This document shows positions 39,969-48,520 of a stretch of DNA of 64,000 bases, in pieces; position 1 is the stretch's first letter, and every line of letters begins with the position of its first letter. A program made the position numbers and the translations under genes. The notes under the pieces are model-generated. The model saw nothing but the letters and a program-made list of their open reading frames with translations. It had not been told where the DNA came from and made no database searches. Source of the stretch: Luteimonas sp. FCS-9 (lineage in GTDB: Bacteria > Pseudomonadota > Gammaproteobacteria > Xanthomonadales > Xanthomonadaceae); contig NZ_LASZ01000003.1 in the NCBI RefSeq assembly GCF_001014645.1, forward strand, positions 248,001 through 312,000. The letters run 5' to 3'.

Positions 39969-42775
39969 GCCACCAGCTCCTCATTCATCTCGACCAGCAG
40001 CTCGTCCAGCTGGCCATCAAATACTGCCCACGCCTTCTGCAGCCCGCCCTTGCCGGCCAGCTGTGCGTAGTCGAAATCGTCGTGCTCGATGCGGCAGCTG
40101 CCGGCGATATGGTCCTTGACCAGCCGCAGCCACTCCATCTGTTCAGGCGTAAACGCTGTTGCGCGGCGGGCATTGTGCCGGAAGATCCAGTCCTGGAAGC
40201 GCTTGTCCACGTGTTCGGCGAATGGCCGCAGCTCCTCGTCCACGCCTAAGGCAAAGCGCACTAGCGAGACCAGGTCGGTCAGCTGCCGGCGTACGCCGCC
40301 GCCCCGCACCTTGCTCTCCTGTACGCGGGCATAGGCGGACCACAGCTTCTCGGTGGTCAACATCAGCGGCGGGCGCTGCAGGGTGTCGTGCAGCTCCTCT
40401 ATCATGTCCAGCGTCAGCTCGCGCTGACGGTAGGGCTGGGCGTAGAAGAAGCCCAAGGCGGCGATATCGTCGCGATGGGCTTCGAGGAACTCGCGGAAGC
40501 GGCCGACCGCGGCCTCGGCATTGGCCTGCGCCTGCGCCGCGAACTCGCTGCGGGTCACCGAATCGAGGTTGAGGTGATCGATCAGCTGTTCGCGCTCGCG
40601 CCGGGCGGACTCGATCAGTTCGCGCAGCGCCGGATCGTCGAAAGGCTGGCAGGCCGCATCCACCCGCTTGCGGCGGGCGGCTTCCAGTTCGTCAGGCGTC
40701 AGGGTGTCCTCGCTGCGGGTGATGCCGGCCACCTTGGCGGCGTCCAGGGCGTCGGCCGCCACCCGGTCCGGGTCCAGTGCCTGCACCAGGCCGCGCGCCA
40801 GGTCCTGCAGGCCAGTGCCGCCGCTGGCCTGTCTGATCTTCGCCAAGGCTTTGTCGTCCAGCTGCTTGACCAGCCGGACCAGGCGGTTGCCAAGGCTCAG
40901 CACCGTGTCCTCGTCGCGTGCGCCCACGGCCACGCCCTTGAGCAGGCTGTCGAGGCTGACGCCGGGCTTGCGCTCCAGCGGCCGGCTTTCTGTCTTGAGG
41001 GATTTTTCCACGCCCACGGCATCGATCAGGACGAAGTGGGTCTTGGCGCCCTCGGCGGAGTTGCTGACCTTCTTCAGCGATTCGGCGTCGAGGCTGCGCA
41101 CGCCGCGGCCCTTCATCTGCTCGTAGTAGCCCTTGCTGCGCACGTCGCGCATAAACAGAAGCACTTCCAGCGGCTTGACGTCGGTGCCGGTGGCGATCAT
41201 GTCCACGGTGACGGCAATGCGCGGGTTGTAGTCGTTGCGGAAGCTGGCGAGCACGCTGTCGGCGTCGTCGCCGGGCACTGGCTTGCCGGTGTCCGGGTCG
41301 AAGCCGGCACGGTAGGTGACCTTCTTGCAGAACGCATTGCCCTCACCGTAGATCTCGCGCACGGTGCGGATGATGTCGTCGGCGTGGCTGTCGGTCTTGG
41401 CGAAGATCAGGGTCTTGGGCGTTTCCTTGCGGTTCGGGAAGATCGTCGTCTCGACGGCGTTCTTCATCGCTTGGATCACCTGGCGGATCTGGCTCGGGTT
41501 GACCACGGACCGGTCGAGGTCGGTGGCGCCGTATTCGGTGTCTTCCTCGGTCTGTGCCCAGCGCTTTGCGCGGGTTTCGCGGTCACGGTGGTCCACCCAT
41601 TCACGGGCCTTGAGTTCGGCGCCCTTGGCGGTGATCTCGGTCTCGATTTCATAGACGTCGTAGCCGACGTTGACCCCATCGACCACGGACTGCTCGTAGC
41701 TGTACTCGGCCACCACGTTCTCGTTGAAGAAACCGTAGGTGCGTTTGTCCGGGGTGGCGGTGAGGCCGATCAGGAAGGAGTCGAAGTAGTCCAGCACCTG
41801 CTTCCACAGGTTGTAGATGCTGCGGTGGCACTCGTCGATGACGATGAAATCGAAGGTCTCAATCGGGACCTGGGGGTTGTACTGCACCAGCCGCGCCTGA
41901 GCTTCGGCCTGCCCAAGCTCGCTGAGCGAGATGTCCTCGCTGGCGTCGGCCAACTCGGTGCCCGACAGGATTGAGTACATGCGCTGGATGGTGCTGATGC
42001 ACACCTGCGCATGCGGGTCGATATGGCTGCTGGACAGGCGCTGAACGTTGTACAGCTCGGTGAACTTGCGGCCGTCGTCCGGCGGCGTGTAGGCCATGAA
42101 CTCCTGGTGGGCCTGCTTGCCGAGGTTGCGAGTGTCGACCAGGAACAGGATGCGTCTGGCGCCGCCGAACTTGAGCAGGCGATAGACCGAGGTGATGGCC
42201 GTGAAGGTCTTGCCGGCGCCGGTGGCCATGTGGACCAGTGCGCGCGGCCGGTTCTTGGCAAGCGACTGCTCCAGGCCGGTGACAGCGCTGATCTGGCAGT
42301 CGCGCAGGTTGCGCTCGGGGAGCGCGGGCATATGGTTCAGGCGGCGGCGAAGGGTGTCCGGCTTGGCTGCCCAGTCGGACAGAGTCCGTGGCTGGAAGAA
42401 GTGGAACAATTCGCGGGCTCGGGGAGCCGGGTCGGCGCTGTCGGTGAAAAAGATTATCTGCCCGGTGCTTTCATAGAGGAAGCGCAGGGGCTGGTTGCCT
42501 TTGCGCCACCTAAGCGCCGCGTGGGCGTATCGCTCGGTTTGCGCTTCGTGCACGTGGAGATATCCTCCGGCCTCGTCTCGCTTAGCCTCGATCACACCAA
42601 CAGGATGGCGCTCAGCAAACAGGATGTAGTCGGCCGGTCCGGTATCGGTGGGGTACTCTCGAACCGCCACGCCGAAACTTGCACCCAGGTTTACCTGCTT
42701 CACGTCCTGAACAACCCAGCCTGCTGCTTGCAACTTGGCGTCTATGAGGCCTCTGGCGTTGACTTCTGGCGTCAT
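39965..42775 (-). CDS. hsdR: type I restriction endonuclease subunit HsdR
   Basis: 936 residues, motor and nuclease subunit. N-terminal PD-(D/E)xK nuclease (ADYILFAERHPVGVIEAKR), SF2 helicase with Walker A MATGAGKT, DECH box IDECHRSIYN, LTATPDKRTYGFF and motif VI MKGRGVRS, then a long C-terminal helical part. It is the first gene of the operon. Its promoter must lie in 42776-43056, divergent from the XRE gene. Confidence 0.95.
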   Translation of the reverse strand: MTPEVNARGLIDAKLQAAGWVVQDVKQVNLGASFGVAVREYPTDTGPADYILFAERHPVGVIEAKRDEAGGYLHVHEAQTERYAHAALRWRKGNQPLRFLYESTGQIIFFTDSADPAPRARELFHFFQPRTLSDWAAKPDTLRRRLNHMPALPERNLRDCQISAVTGLEQSLAKNRPRALVHMATGAGKTFTAITSVYRLLKFGGARRILFLVDTRNLGKQAHQEFMAYTPPDDGRKFTELYNVQRLSSSHIDPHAQVCISTIQRMYSILSGTELADASEDISLSELGQAEAQARLVQYNPQVPIETFDFIVIDECHRSIYNLWKQVLDYFDSFLIGLTATPDKRTYGFFNENVVAEYSYEQSVVDGVNVGYDVYEIETEITAKGAELKAREWVDHRDRETRAKRWAQTEEDTEYGATDLDRSVVNPSQIRQVIQAMKNAVETTIFPNRKETPKTLIFAKTDSHADDIIRTVREIYGEGNAFCKKVTYRAGFDPDTGKPVPGDDADSVLASFRNDYNPRIAVTVDMIATGTDVKPLEVLLFMRDVRSKGYYEQMKGRGVRSLDAESLKKVSNSAEGAKTHFVLIDAVGVEKSLKTESRPLERKPGVSLDSLLKGVAVGARDEDTVLSLGNRLVRLVKQLDDKALAKIRQASGGTGLQDLARGLVQALDPDRVAADALDAAKVAGITRSEDTLTPDELEAARRKRVDAACQPFDDPALRELIESARREREQLIDHLNLDSVTRSEFAAQAQANAEAAVGRFREFLEAHRDDIAALGFFYAQPYRQRELTLDMIEELHDTLQRPPLMLTTEKLWSAYARVQESKVRGGGVRRQLTDLVSLVRFALGVDEELRPFAEHVDKRFQDWIFRHNARRATAFTPEQMEWLRLVKDHIAGSCRIEHDDFDYAQLAGKGGLQKAWAVFDGQLDELLVEMNEELVA

Positions 42776-43056
42776 GGCTCCGTATCGATATCGACTCCGT
42801 ATGGAATGGTAAACAGATCATCGTCTTCGGCATAGAAGTAGCCCGTCGGACTTCTACCACTCGGTGTAGGACCGGTAGGCGGTACGGCGTGGTGGCGACC
42901 GCATTGGTGGAGGAGGCGGACAAGTGAGTGGCCATGTTGCCTGCGTTGTCTCTCCAAGCCCTACCGTCTACGCAAGCTGCTACATTTCATGAAGAGACTG
43001 TCTCACGGTAACGGAGCAAGGCATGCTGGTAACCTCTGTTCTAAACCTCAGCTCAC
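42776..43056. promoter_or_regulatory. divergent hsdR/XRE intergenic region with one degraded XRE-type operator
   Basis: No believable gene. TGCTACATTTCATGAAGAG at 42978-42996 keeps the full left arm (TGCTACA) and 4 of 7 right-arm bases of the 19-bp inverted repeats at 43785 and 43902. Confidence 0.4.
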
Positions 43057-43386
43057 GTGCCAAAAGCTTCGCCTCGCGCTATCTTTTCCGCCCGCATCAA
43101 GCAGGCGCGGAAGCTGCGTGGCATCAAGAGCCAACGCGCACTGGGTCTCATGATGGGGTTAGATAAGGATCGCGCCAGCAGTCGAATCAATCGCTACGAA
43201 AGGGAGTCGAGCGGAGTCGACTTGGAAGGGTTGGCCAAGCTTGCGGACACGCTGCAGGTGCCCATGGCCTATTTGGTTGCTGAGGATGAGGCCACGGCCG
43301 ACATCGTCCTGTCGCTCTCCTCGCTTTCAGTCAAGCAGCGGAAGGATCTCGCTGCCTGGATCAAAGAGAAGCTTGATAAAGACTGA
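43057..43386 (+). CDS. XRE family regulator A
   Basis: 109 residues starting at GTG 43057. Helix-turn-helix at about 12-65 (ARKLRGIKSQRALGLMMGLDKDRASSRINRYE), then a short C-terminal segment VPMAYLVAEDEATADIVLSLSSL that parallels the neighbouring XRE protein. It is divergent from hsdR and probably controls that operon. It is convergent with XRE B, leaving 18 bp between the stops. Confidence 0.8.
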   Translation: MPKASPRAIFSARIKQARKLRGIKSQRALGLMMGLDKDRASSRINRYERESSGVDLEGLAKLADTLQVPMAYLVAEDEATADIVLSLSSLSVKQRKDLAAWIKEKLDKD

Positions 43387-43404
43387 GTCCGCACATACCG
43401 CGGC

Positions 43405-43725
43405 TTAGCGCTTGCCTTTCGATTTCAGCTCCGCGGCGAGCTTCCGTTGTTCGCCGGGCGGAAGGCTTGCTGCGGCGAGGATGATATCCGCCAGCACTTC
43501 GCTATCCGCCAAGAGGTACGCGAGCGGAACGCCGAGCTCCTTTGCCAGCTTGCTCGTTGTCTCAAAGTCCGGCTCGGAAGTTCCGCGCTCATACCTTGTG
43601 ACTCTGCTGGACACGACATCCTCCGACAGGCCGATTCTTCTTCCAAGTTCTCTTTGGGAGATACCAAGGGCCAAGCGCGCTTCTTTGAGCCGCTTTGCGA
43701 ACATGATCCTGATGCGAGGTGTCAT
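43405..43725 (-). CDS. XRE family regulator B
   Basis: 106 residues (MTPRIRIMFAKRLKEARLALG...). The helix-turn-helix (GISQRELGRRIGLSEDVVSSRVTRYE) and the tail VPLAYLLADSEVLADIILAAASL are paralogous to XRE A. Start 43725 follows AAAGG; ATG 43704 is an alternative. It is divergent from the TonB-receptor gene, with three inverted repeats in between, so it is the likely repressor of that promoter and of itself. Confidence 0.8.
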   Translation of the reverse strand: MTPRIRIMFAKRLKEARLALGISQRELGRRIGLSEDVVSSRVTRYERGTSEPDFETTSKLAKELGVPLAYLLADSEVLADIILAAASLPPGEQRKLAAELKSKGKR

Positions 43726-43741
43726 GAGCCTTTGAAGCCGT

Positions 43742-43760
43742 TCCTGTACCGCGTACAGGA
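43742..43760. promoter_or_regulatory. inverted repeat 1, XRE B leader
   Basis: TCCTGTAC, centre CGC, GTACAGGA: a perfect 8+3+8 inverted repeat 17 bp upstream of the XRE B start. Its sequence differs from repeats 2 and 3. Confidence 0.7.
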
Positions 43761-43784
43761 TGGCTTCCTTCCCCGCGTCATGTA

Positions 43785-43803
43785 TGCTACAACATATGTA
43801 GCA
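43785..43803. promoter_or_regulatory. inverted repeat 2 (XRE-type operator)
   Basis: TGCTACA, centre ACATA, TGTAGCA: a perfect 7+5+7 repeat in the XRE B/TonB-receptor intergenic region. Its arms recur at 43902. Confidence 0.75.
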
Positions 43804-43884
43804 ACTGGCGTCTACACGCCGCACCTGCTCGTGACGTAAGGGCGAACCAAATCTGAGAAGGATCAGAGCCCATGAAGCGGTCGC

Positions 43885-43920
43885 TGTACTTTTGTCGAAA
43901 ATGCTACCTTAAATGTAGCG
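43885..43920 (+). promoter_or_regulatory. probable TonB-receptor promoter overlapped by inverted repeat 3
   Basis: A -35-like TGTACT (43885) and -10-like TTAAAT (43909), 18 bp apart. The -10 lies inside TGCTACC-TTAAA-TGTAGCG (43902-43920), which shares the arms of inverted repeat 2. Binding here would block transcription. Confidence 0.55.
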
Positions 43921-44027
43921 AATGGCAGCAGCTCTCCGACAGTGAGCGGGACGCTGCCAGGTTGAGCTCTACCACGTACATGTCTAGTGGGACCGAGCAA
44001 ACGGGGCGCTTGGGACATCTTCCTGCC

Positions 44028-46376
44028 ATGAGACTGGCATTAGCTTGTGTAGGCATTGTTGTTCTATCAGCACCGGTGTTTGAGGTATGGGCGCAGGAGG
44101 CCGAGGTCGAAGAGTCCGGCGAGCGATGGCGTGGAGATGAGAACGAAAAGACGCCGCCGACGCAGCTCGACACCATCCAGGTCACCGGCACCCGCATCCG
44201 CGGCGGCACGACGCCTTCGCCGGTGGTCACGATCGGCATCGAGCGCATCCGGGAGGAGGGCTTCAAGGACCTAGGCGAAGTCATCCGGAGCAACCCGCAA
44301 AACTTCTCGGGCGGGCAGAACCCGGGCGTCATCCCGTTCACGGTGTCCGGTGCGGGTGCCCAGAACACGAACCTCAGCGGTGGCTCGGCGTTGAATCTGC
44401 GTGGGCTGGGAGCGGATGCCACGCTGACGCTGCTCAATGGTCGCCGCATGGCCTATGACGGCATCTCGCAGGCGGTGGATATCAGCGCAATTCCGGTGGA
44501 GGCGGTGGATCGCATCGAGGTCGTGGCCGATGGCGCGTCAGCGATCTACGGGTCCGACGCGGTGGGCGGCGTGGGCAACGTCATTCTTCGCCGGGACTTC
44601 GAGGGCGTCACCGTCGGGGCCGGCTATGGGACGGCGGATGATGGGGGACTCTCCACGCGCGAGTACAGCGCGACTGCCGGCCATGTGTGGTCCACTGGCG
44701 GGGTGATCGTCACCTACAAGGACGTGACGGCCGGTCCCATCTACGCCCGGCAGCGGGCCTACACGCAGTTGCTTCGCGAGCCGTACACGCTGTACCCGGG
44801 CAGCGATCTGCGCAGCGGGTTGGTCAGCCTGTCCCAGGCGGTGGGCGGTCGTGCGGAGTTGCGCGTGGACGCGTTCCGCACTGAGCGGGGCCAGGCGTAT
44901 GGGGCGCAGGACAACCTCAGCAACGTGTCCATCCAGGCCGCGCCGGAGTCCACGGCCACGTTGTTGTCACCCAGGCTCGATGTCTTTTTGCCGAAGGACT
45001 GGACGCTATCAGTCGGAGCGACCCGGTCAAAGAGCCGGCTGGATCACGCGCAGTCCATCACCTGGCCGGACACCGACGCAGTGTTGCAGCGCACGCAGCT
45101 TTGCTATTGCAATGAAGGCAGCAGTTACGAGGTGGGCGTTGAGGGCCCGTTGGTGGCGTTGGCGGCAGGTGATGTACGCGTCGCGATCGGCGCGGGCCGG
45201 CGCGAGAACAGCTTCCTCGAGTACAACCAGATCACGCATGTCGCTGCGATCGAGGGCGATGAGGCCGCGAAGTTCGCCTATGCCGAACTGCAAGTGCCGG
45301 TGCTGGGTGGGGACGGCCGGGGCCAGCGCTTGGCGCTCACGGGCGCGGCGCGCTACGAGGACTACGACAGCTTCGGCAGTGTACTGACGCCGAAGCTCGG
45401 CGCGATCTATAGCCCGGTCGCGGATGTGACGCTCAAGGCTTCGTGGGGGCGTTCGTTCAAGGCCCCAACGCTGTTCCAGCTCAACCGGCAGCGCATGGCC
45501 GGCTACAGCTACGCGGCAGCCTATGGCGGCAGCGGATATGCCCCGAACGCCACCGTGCTGCTGCTGGATGGCGGCAATCCGGATCTCGGTCCAGAGCGCG
45601 CCCGCACCTGGACCGCATCCTTGGCGTTCCACCCAGCCGCGGTGCCTGGGCTGGAAGCCGAGCTGACCTGGTTCGACATCGATTACACCGACCGCGTGGT
45701 GGCCCCCATCACGCCCACCTCGCAGGCGTTGCGCAATCCGGCGTTCGCGGAGTTCGTCACCTATGCGCCGAGCGTAGAGCAGCAGGCGGCGGCCATTGCC
45801 GGCAGCACGTTCCTGAACTACATCGGCCAGCCGTACGACCCGAGCAACGTCGTGGCGCTGGTGCATGCGTACTACACGAACGTTTCCCGCCAGCGCATCC
45901 GCGGCCTGGACCTGTCCGGGTCTTACGGATTCGACCTGGGCGGTGGGCGGTTAACGGTGCGCGGTGCGGCCAGCTGGCTCTCCAGCACCCAGCAGACGAC
46001 CGGCGCCGAGTTCGACCTGGCGGGCACGCTCCACAACCCCTCGAAGCTGACGGGCAGGGTCGGTACGGTCTGGGTGCGCGGCGGCCTGTCCGCTTCGGTC
46101 TTCGCCAACTACCGGCAGGGCGTAGAGAACGTGGCGGCCTTTGAAAAGACGGCTTCGTTCACGACGGTGGACACCACGCTGCGCTACGCGCCGAGTGGAG
46201 AGGGCCGTCTCCTTCGTGACTGGGTGCTCGGCGTGTCCGTGCAGAACCTGTTCAACCGGCCGCCGCCGCTGCATGACACCACGGTGCTCACGCCCTATCT
46301 GGTGCCGCCTTACGACGCGACCAACTTCTCGGCGATCGGCCGGTACTTCAACGTTTCCGTATCGAGGCATTGGTAA
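44028..46376 (+). CDS. TonB-dependent outer-membrane receptor of the lasso peptide locus
   Basis: 782 residues from ATG 44028. Signal peptide MRLALACVGIVVLSAPVFEVWAQ, TonB box-like region LDTIQVTGTRI, plug domain (about 50-165, LRGLGADATLTLLNGRRM) and a beta-barrel ending in the aromatic residue of VSVSRHW. Starts at 43980 or 43872 are in frame, but 43872 lies upstream of the inferred promoter. It overlaps the isopeptidase gene (TAATG). Such receptors sit in many proteobacterial lasso clusters and are thought to import the peptide. No FecI/FecR pair is present; XRE B takes that place. Confidence 0.88.
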   Translation: MRLALACVGIVVLSAPVFEVWAQEAEVEESGERWRGDENEKTPPTQLDTIQVTGTRIRGGTTPSPVVTIGIERIREEGFKDLGEVIRSNPQNFSGGQNPGVIPFTVSGAGAQNTNLSGGSALNLRGLGADATLTLLNGRRMAYDGISQAVDISAIPVEAVDRIEVVADGASAIYGSDAVGGVGNVILRRDFEGVTVGAGYGTADDGGLSTREYSATAGHVWSTGGVIVTYKDVTAGPIYARQRAYTQLLREPYTLYPGSDLRSGLVSLSQAVGGRAELRVDAFRTERGQAYGAQDNLSNVSIQAAPESTATLLSPRLDVFLPKDWTLSVGATRSKSRLDHAQSITWPDTDAVLQRTQLCYCNEGSSYEVGVEGPLVALAAGDVRVAIGAGRRENSFLEYNQITHVAAIEGDEAAKFAYAELQVPVLGGDGRGQRLALTGAARYEDYDSFGSVLTPKLGAIYSPVADVTLKASWGRSFKAPTLFQLNRQRMAGYSYAAAYGGSGYAPNATVLLLDGGNPDLGPERARTWTASLAFHPAAVPGLEAELTWFDIDYTDRVVAPITPTSQALRNPAFAEFVTYAPSVEQQAAAIAGSTFLNYIGQPYDPSNVVALVHAYYTNVSRQRIRGLDLSGSYGFDLGGGRLTVRGAASWLSSTQQTTGAEFDLAGTLHNPSKLTGRVGTVWVRGGLSASVFANYRQGVENVAAFEKTASFTTVDTTLRYAPSGEGRLLRDWVLGVSVQNLFNRPPPLHDTTVLTPYLVPPYDATNFSAIGRYFNVSVSRHW

Positions 46377-48520
46377 TGGTCGGCACGACGATGCACTTGC
46401 ACAACGCGTGTCGGACGCCTTGCACAGGGCCGGCAGTACGCCGATGGGTGTGGACGGTGGTGGCTGTGCTGATTGCCTGGACAGTCGCTGCGCCGGCCGA
46501 TGCAATCTCGCCGCGTCGGCTGGTGGAGGTCGCGGACTTCAGCGGTGTCACGGTCTCGCCCGATGGTCGATCCGTGGCCTACCGGATCGAGCAACCCACG
46601 GTAGAGCGCAACACCTACGATTCGGTCTGGTTCGTCCAGGACATGGATGCCGCCTCGCCACCGCTGCGGGTCGCGGACGGTGGCACGCCGCTGCGGGAGC
46701 AAGCCGGGCTGTCGATCCCGGTGCCTCCGGTGTGGTCGCCCGATGGGCGCTGGATCTATTACCGGGCGTTGCTGGACGGACGGGTCGACGTGTGGCGCGC
46801 CGCTGCGGATGGTTCCGGTGCCGAGGTGCTGACGCAAGGCCCTGCGGACGTCCGTGCCTTCTCGCTAAGCGCCGATGGCAGGGAACTGCACTACAGCGTG
46901 GGCGCGCCGCGCGAGGTCGTGCTGGCAGCGGAGCAGGCGGAATACGAGCGGGGCATCCGTATCGATCGGACCGTGCCGTTGGGCCAGCCGCTGTTCCGGT
47001 CCGGCTATGTGGATGGGCGCCTGGCCACGCAGCGCCTCAAAGACAACGAAGTCCTCCGCTACCCGCTGCTCGACGATGTGCCGGATCGTTGGACGGCGCT
47101 GGACCTGATCACGCGTGAGCGGCGCGACCTCGAGCCCGGCCGCATGTCGCCGGCGTCGCTTGTTAACGTGGAACTCGCGCCTGGGTATGGCGATGTCCAG
47201 ATGGTGTGGCCGGAGCCTGCGGGCCGCCGCATCGCGTTGATCACACGCACAGGCGAGCGCAACGGCCTGCGCGACAGGCCGGGGACAGTGCTGGCCGTGC
47301 TGCCGCACGCGAGGGCGCGCACTCCGGTCCTGTGCGAAGCGGAAGCCTGCACCAGCGGGGCGATCAATGCGGTGCAATGGCGCCCGGGAACGGAAGAAGT
47401 GCTGTTCACCGTGGAGGCGCCCAGCGAGGGGCATGCGCAATCCATCCATCGTTGGAATGTGGAGACAGGGGCGGTGCACCCGGTCGTGCGCAGCCGGGGG
47501 TTGGTGAATGGCGGGGTGCGCCTGATGCCCAGCGACTGCGGCGTCTCCACAAGAACCCTGGCCTGCGTGGTGGCCGAACCGGACCGGCCGCCCCGGTTGG
47601 AACGGATCGATATCGACAGCGGCGTACGCGTGGAACTGTTCGACCCCAATCCCGCATTGACGGCCGACATGGCCGCCACGCGGGTGCGGCTGCTGCGGTG
47701 GACGGATGCCAATGGCCAGGAATTCACGGGGCAGTTCTATCCGGCGCGTCATCCGGGGCCGGGACGGCCGCCGCTGTTCGTCAGCTACTACTGGTGCAAG
47801 GGATTCGTGCGCGGCGGTCTGGGTGAGGAACTGCCCTTCGCCTCACTGGCGCAGGACGGCATTGCTGCGCTGTGCATCACCCTGGCGCCGTCGAGGGAGG
47901 ACGGGGTCGAGCAGTACGAGCAGGGGCGGTCTGCCGTGGAAAGCGTGGTCGCGCTCTTGGCGGCTCAAGGCGAGATCGATCCCCAACGCGTGGGCATGGG
48001 CGGGCTGAGCCTGGGGTCGGAGATCACCATGTGGACGGTCATGCACTCGCAGGTGCTGACCGCGGCCTCAGTGAGTTCCCTGGGGCTATCGCCGCTGTAT
48101 CACCTGCTGCTCAGCAACTTTGGCGATGCGTTCCCAACGCGCCTGCAAGCAGGGTGGCAGTTGGGGGCACCGGAAGAAACGCCGGAGCGGTGGCGTCAGT
48201 TCTCGCCATTGTTCAACCTGGACCGCATCCATGCGCCGATCCTGATGCAGCTGCCGGAGCAGGAGTACATTCATTCGTTGGACTATGCCGTGCCGCTGAT
48301 GCGCGAGGGTCGGGCGGACCTGTACGTCTTTCCGCACGAGCCGCACCAGAAGTTCCAGCCCAAGCACAAACTGGCGGTGTACGAGCGCAATCTGGACTGG
48401 TTCCGCTTCTGGCTACGGGGTGTGGAGGACCCGAACCCTGCGAAGCGCGCGCAGTACGCACACTGGCGGGCGATGAAGGCTGGGTCGCCGGTCGCGGCCA
48501 AGCGCGATGATGGCGGTTAG
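46376..48520 (+). CDS. lasso peptide isopeptidase (Atxe2-type S9 family)
   Basis: 714 residues with a signal or anchor segment at about 22-45 (VWTVVAVLIAWTVAAPADA). N-terminal beta-propeller, then an alpha/beta-hydrolase domain. Nucleophile Ser545 in GGLSLGSE, Glu628 in LPEQEY and His657 in PHEPHQKF: their spacing (83 and 112) closely matches the Ser527-Glu610-His638 triad I recall for Atxe2, which uses Glu instead of Asp. It should open the isopeptide ring of the imported lasso peptide. The start overlaps the receptor stop. Its stop overlaps that of the cyclase on the opposite strand by 4 bp. Confidence 0.88.
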   Translation: MVGTTMHLHNACRTPCTGPAVRRWVWTVVAVLIAWTVAAPADAISPRRLVEVADFSGVTVSPDGRSVAYRIEQPTVERNTYDSVWFVQDMDAASPPLRVADGGTPLREQAGLSIPVPPVWSPDGRWIYYRALLDGRVDVWRAAADGSGAEVLTQGPADVRAFSLSADGRELHYSVGAPREVVLAAEQAEYERGIRIDRTVPLGQPLFRSGYVDGRLATQRLKDNEVLRYPLLDDVPDRWTALDLITRERRDLEPGRMSPASLVNVELAPGYGDVQMVWPEPAGRRIALITRTGERNGLRDRPGTVLAVLPHARARTPVLCEAEACTSGAINAVQWRPGTEEVLFTVEAPSEGHAQSIHRWNVETGAVHPVVRSRGLVNGGVRLMPSDCGVSTRTLACVVAEPDRPPRLERIDIDSGVRVELFDPNPALTADMAATRVRLLRWTDANGQEFTGQFYPARHPGPGRPPLFVSYYWCKGFVRGGLGEELPFASLAQDGIAALCITLAPSREDGVEQYEQGRSAVESVVALLAAQGEIDPQRVGMGGLSLGSEITMWTVMHSQVLTAASVSSLGLSPLYHLLLSNFGDAFPTRLQAGWQLGAPEETPERWRQFSPLFNLDRIHAPILMQLPEQEYIHSLDYAVPLMREGRADLYVFPHEPHQKFQPKHKLAVYERNLDWFRFWLRGVEDPNPAKRAQYAHWRAMKAGSPVAAKRDDGG

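Noticed and set aside
42612..42957. Small minus-strand frames at the hsdR start
   Set aside because: They overlap hsdR, lack ribosome-binding sites and show no family features.
43872..44027. Longer N-terminus for the TonB receptor (starts 43872 or 43980)
   Set aside because: 43872 lies upstream of the inferred promoter and operator, and either start would bury the signal peptide. 43980 cannot be fully excluded.
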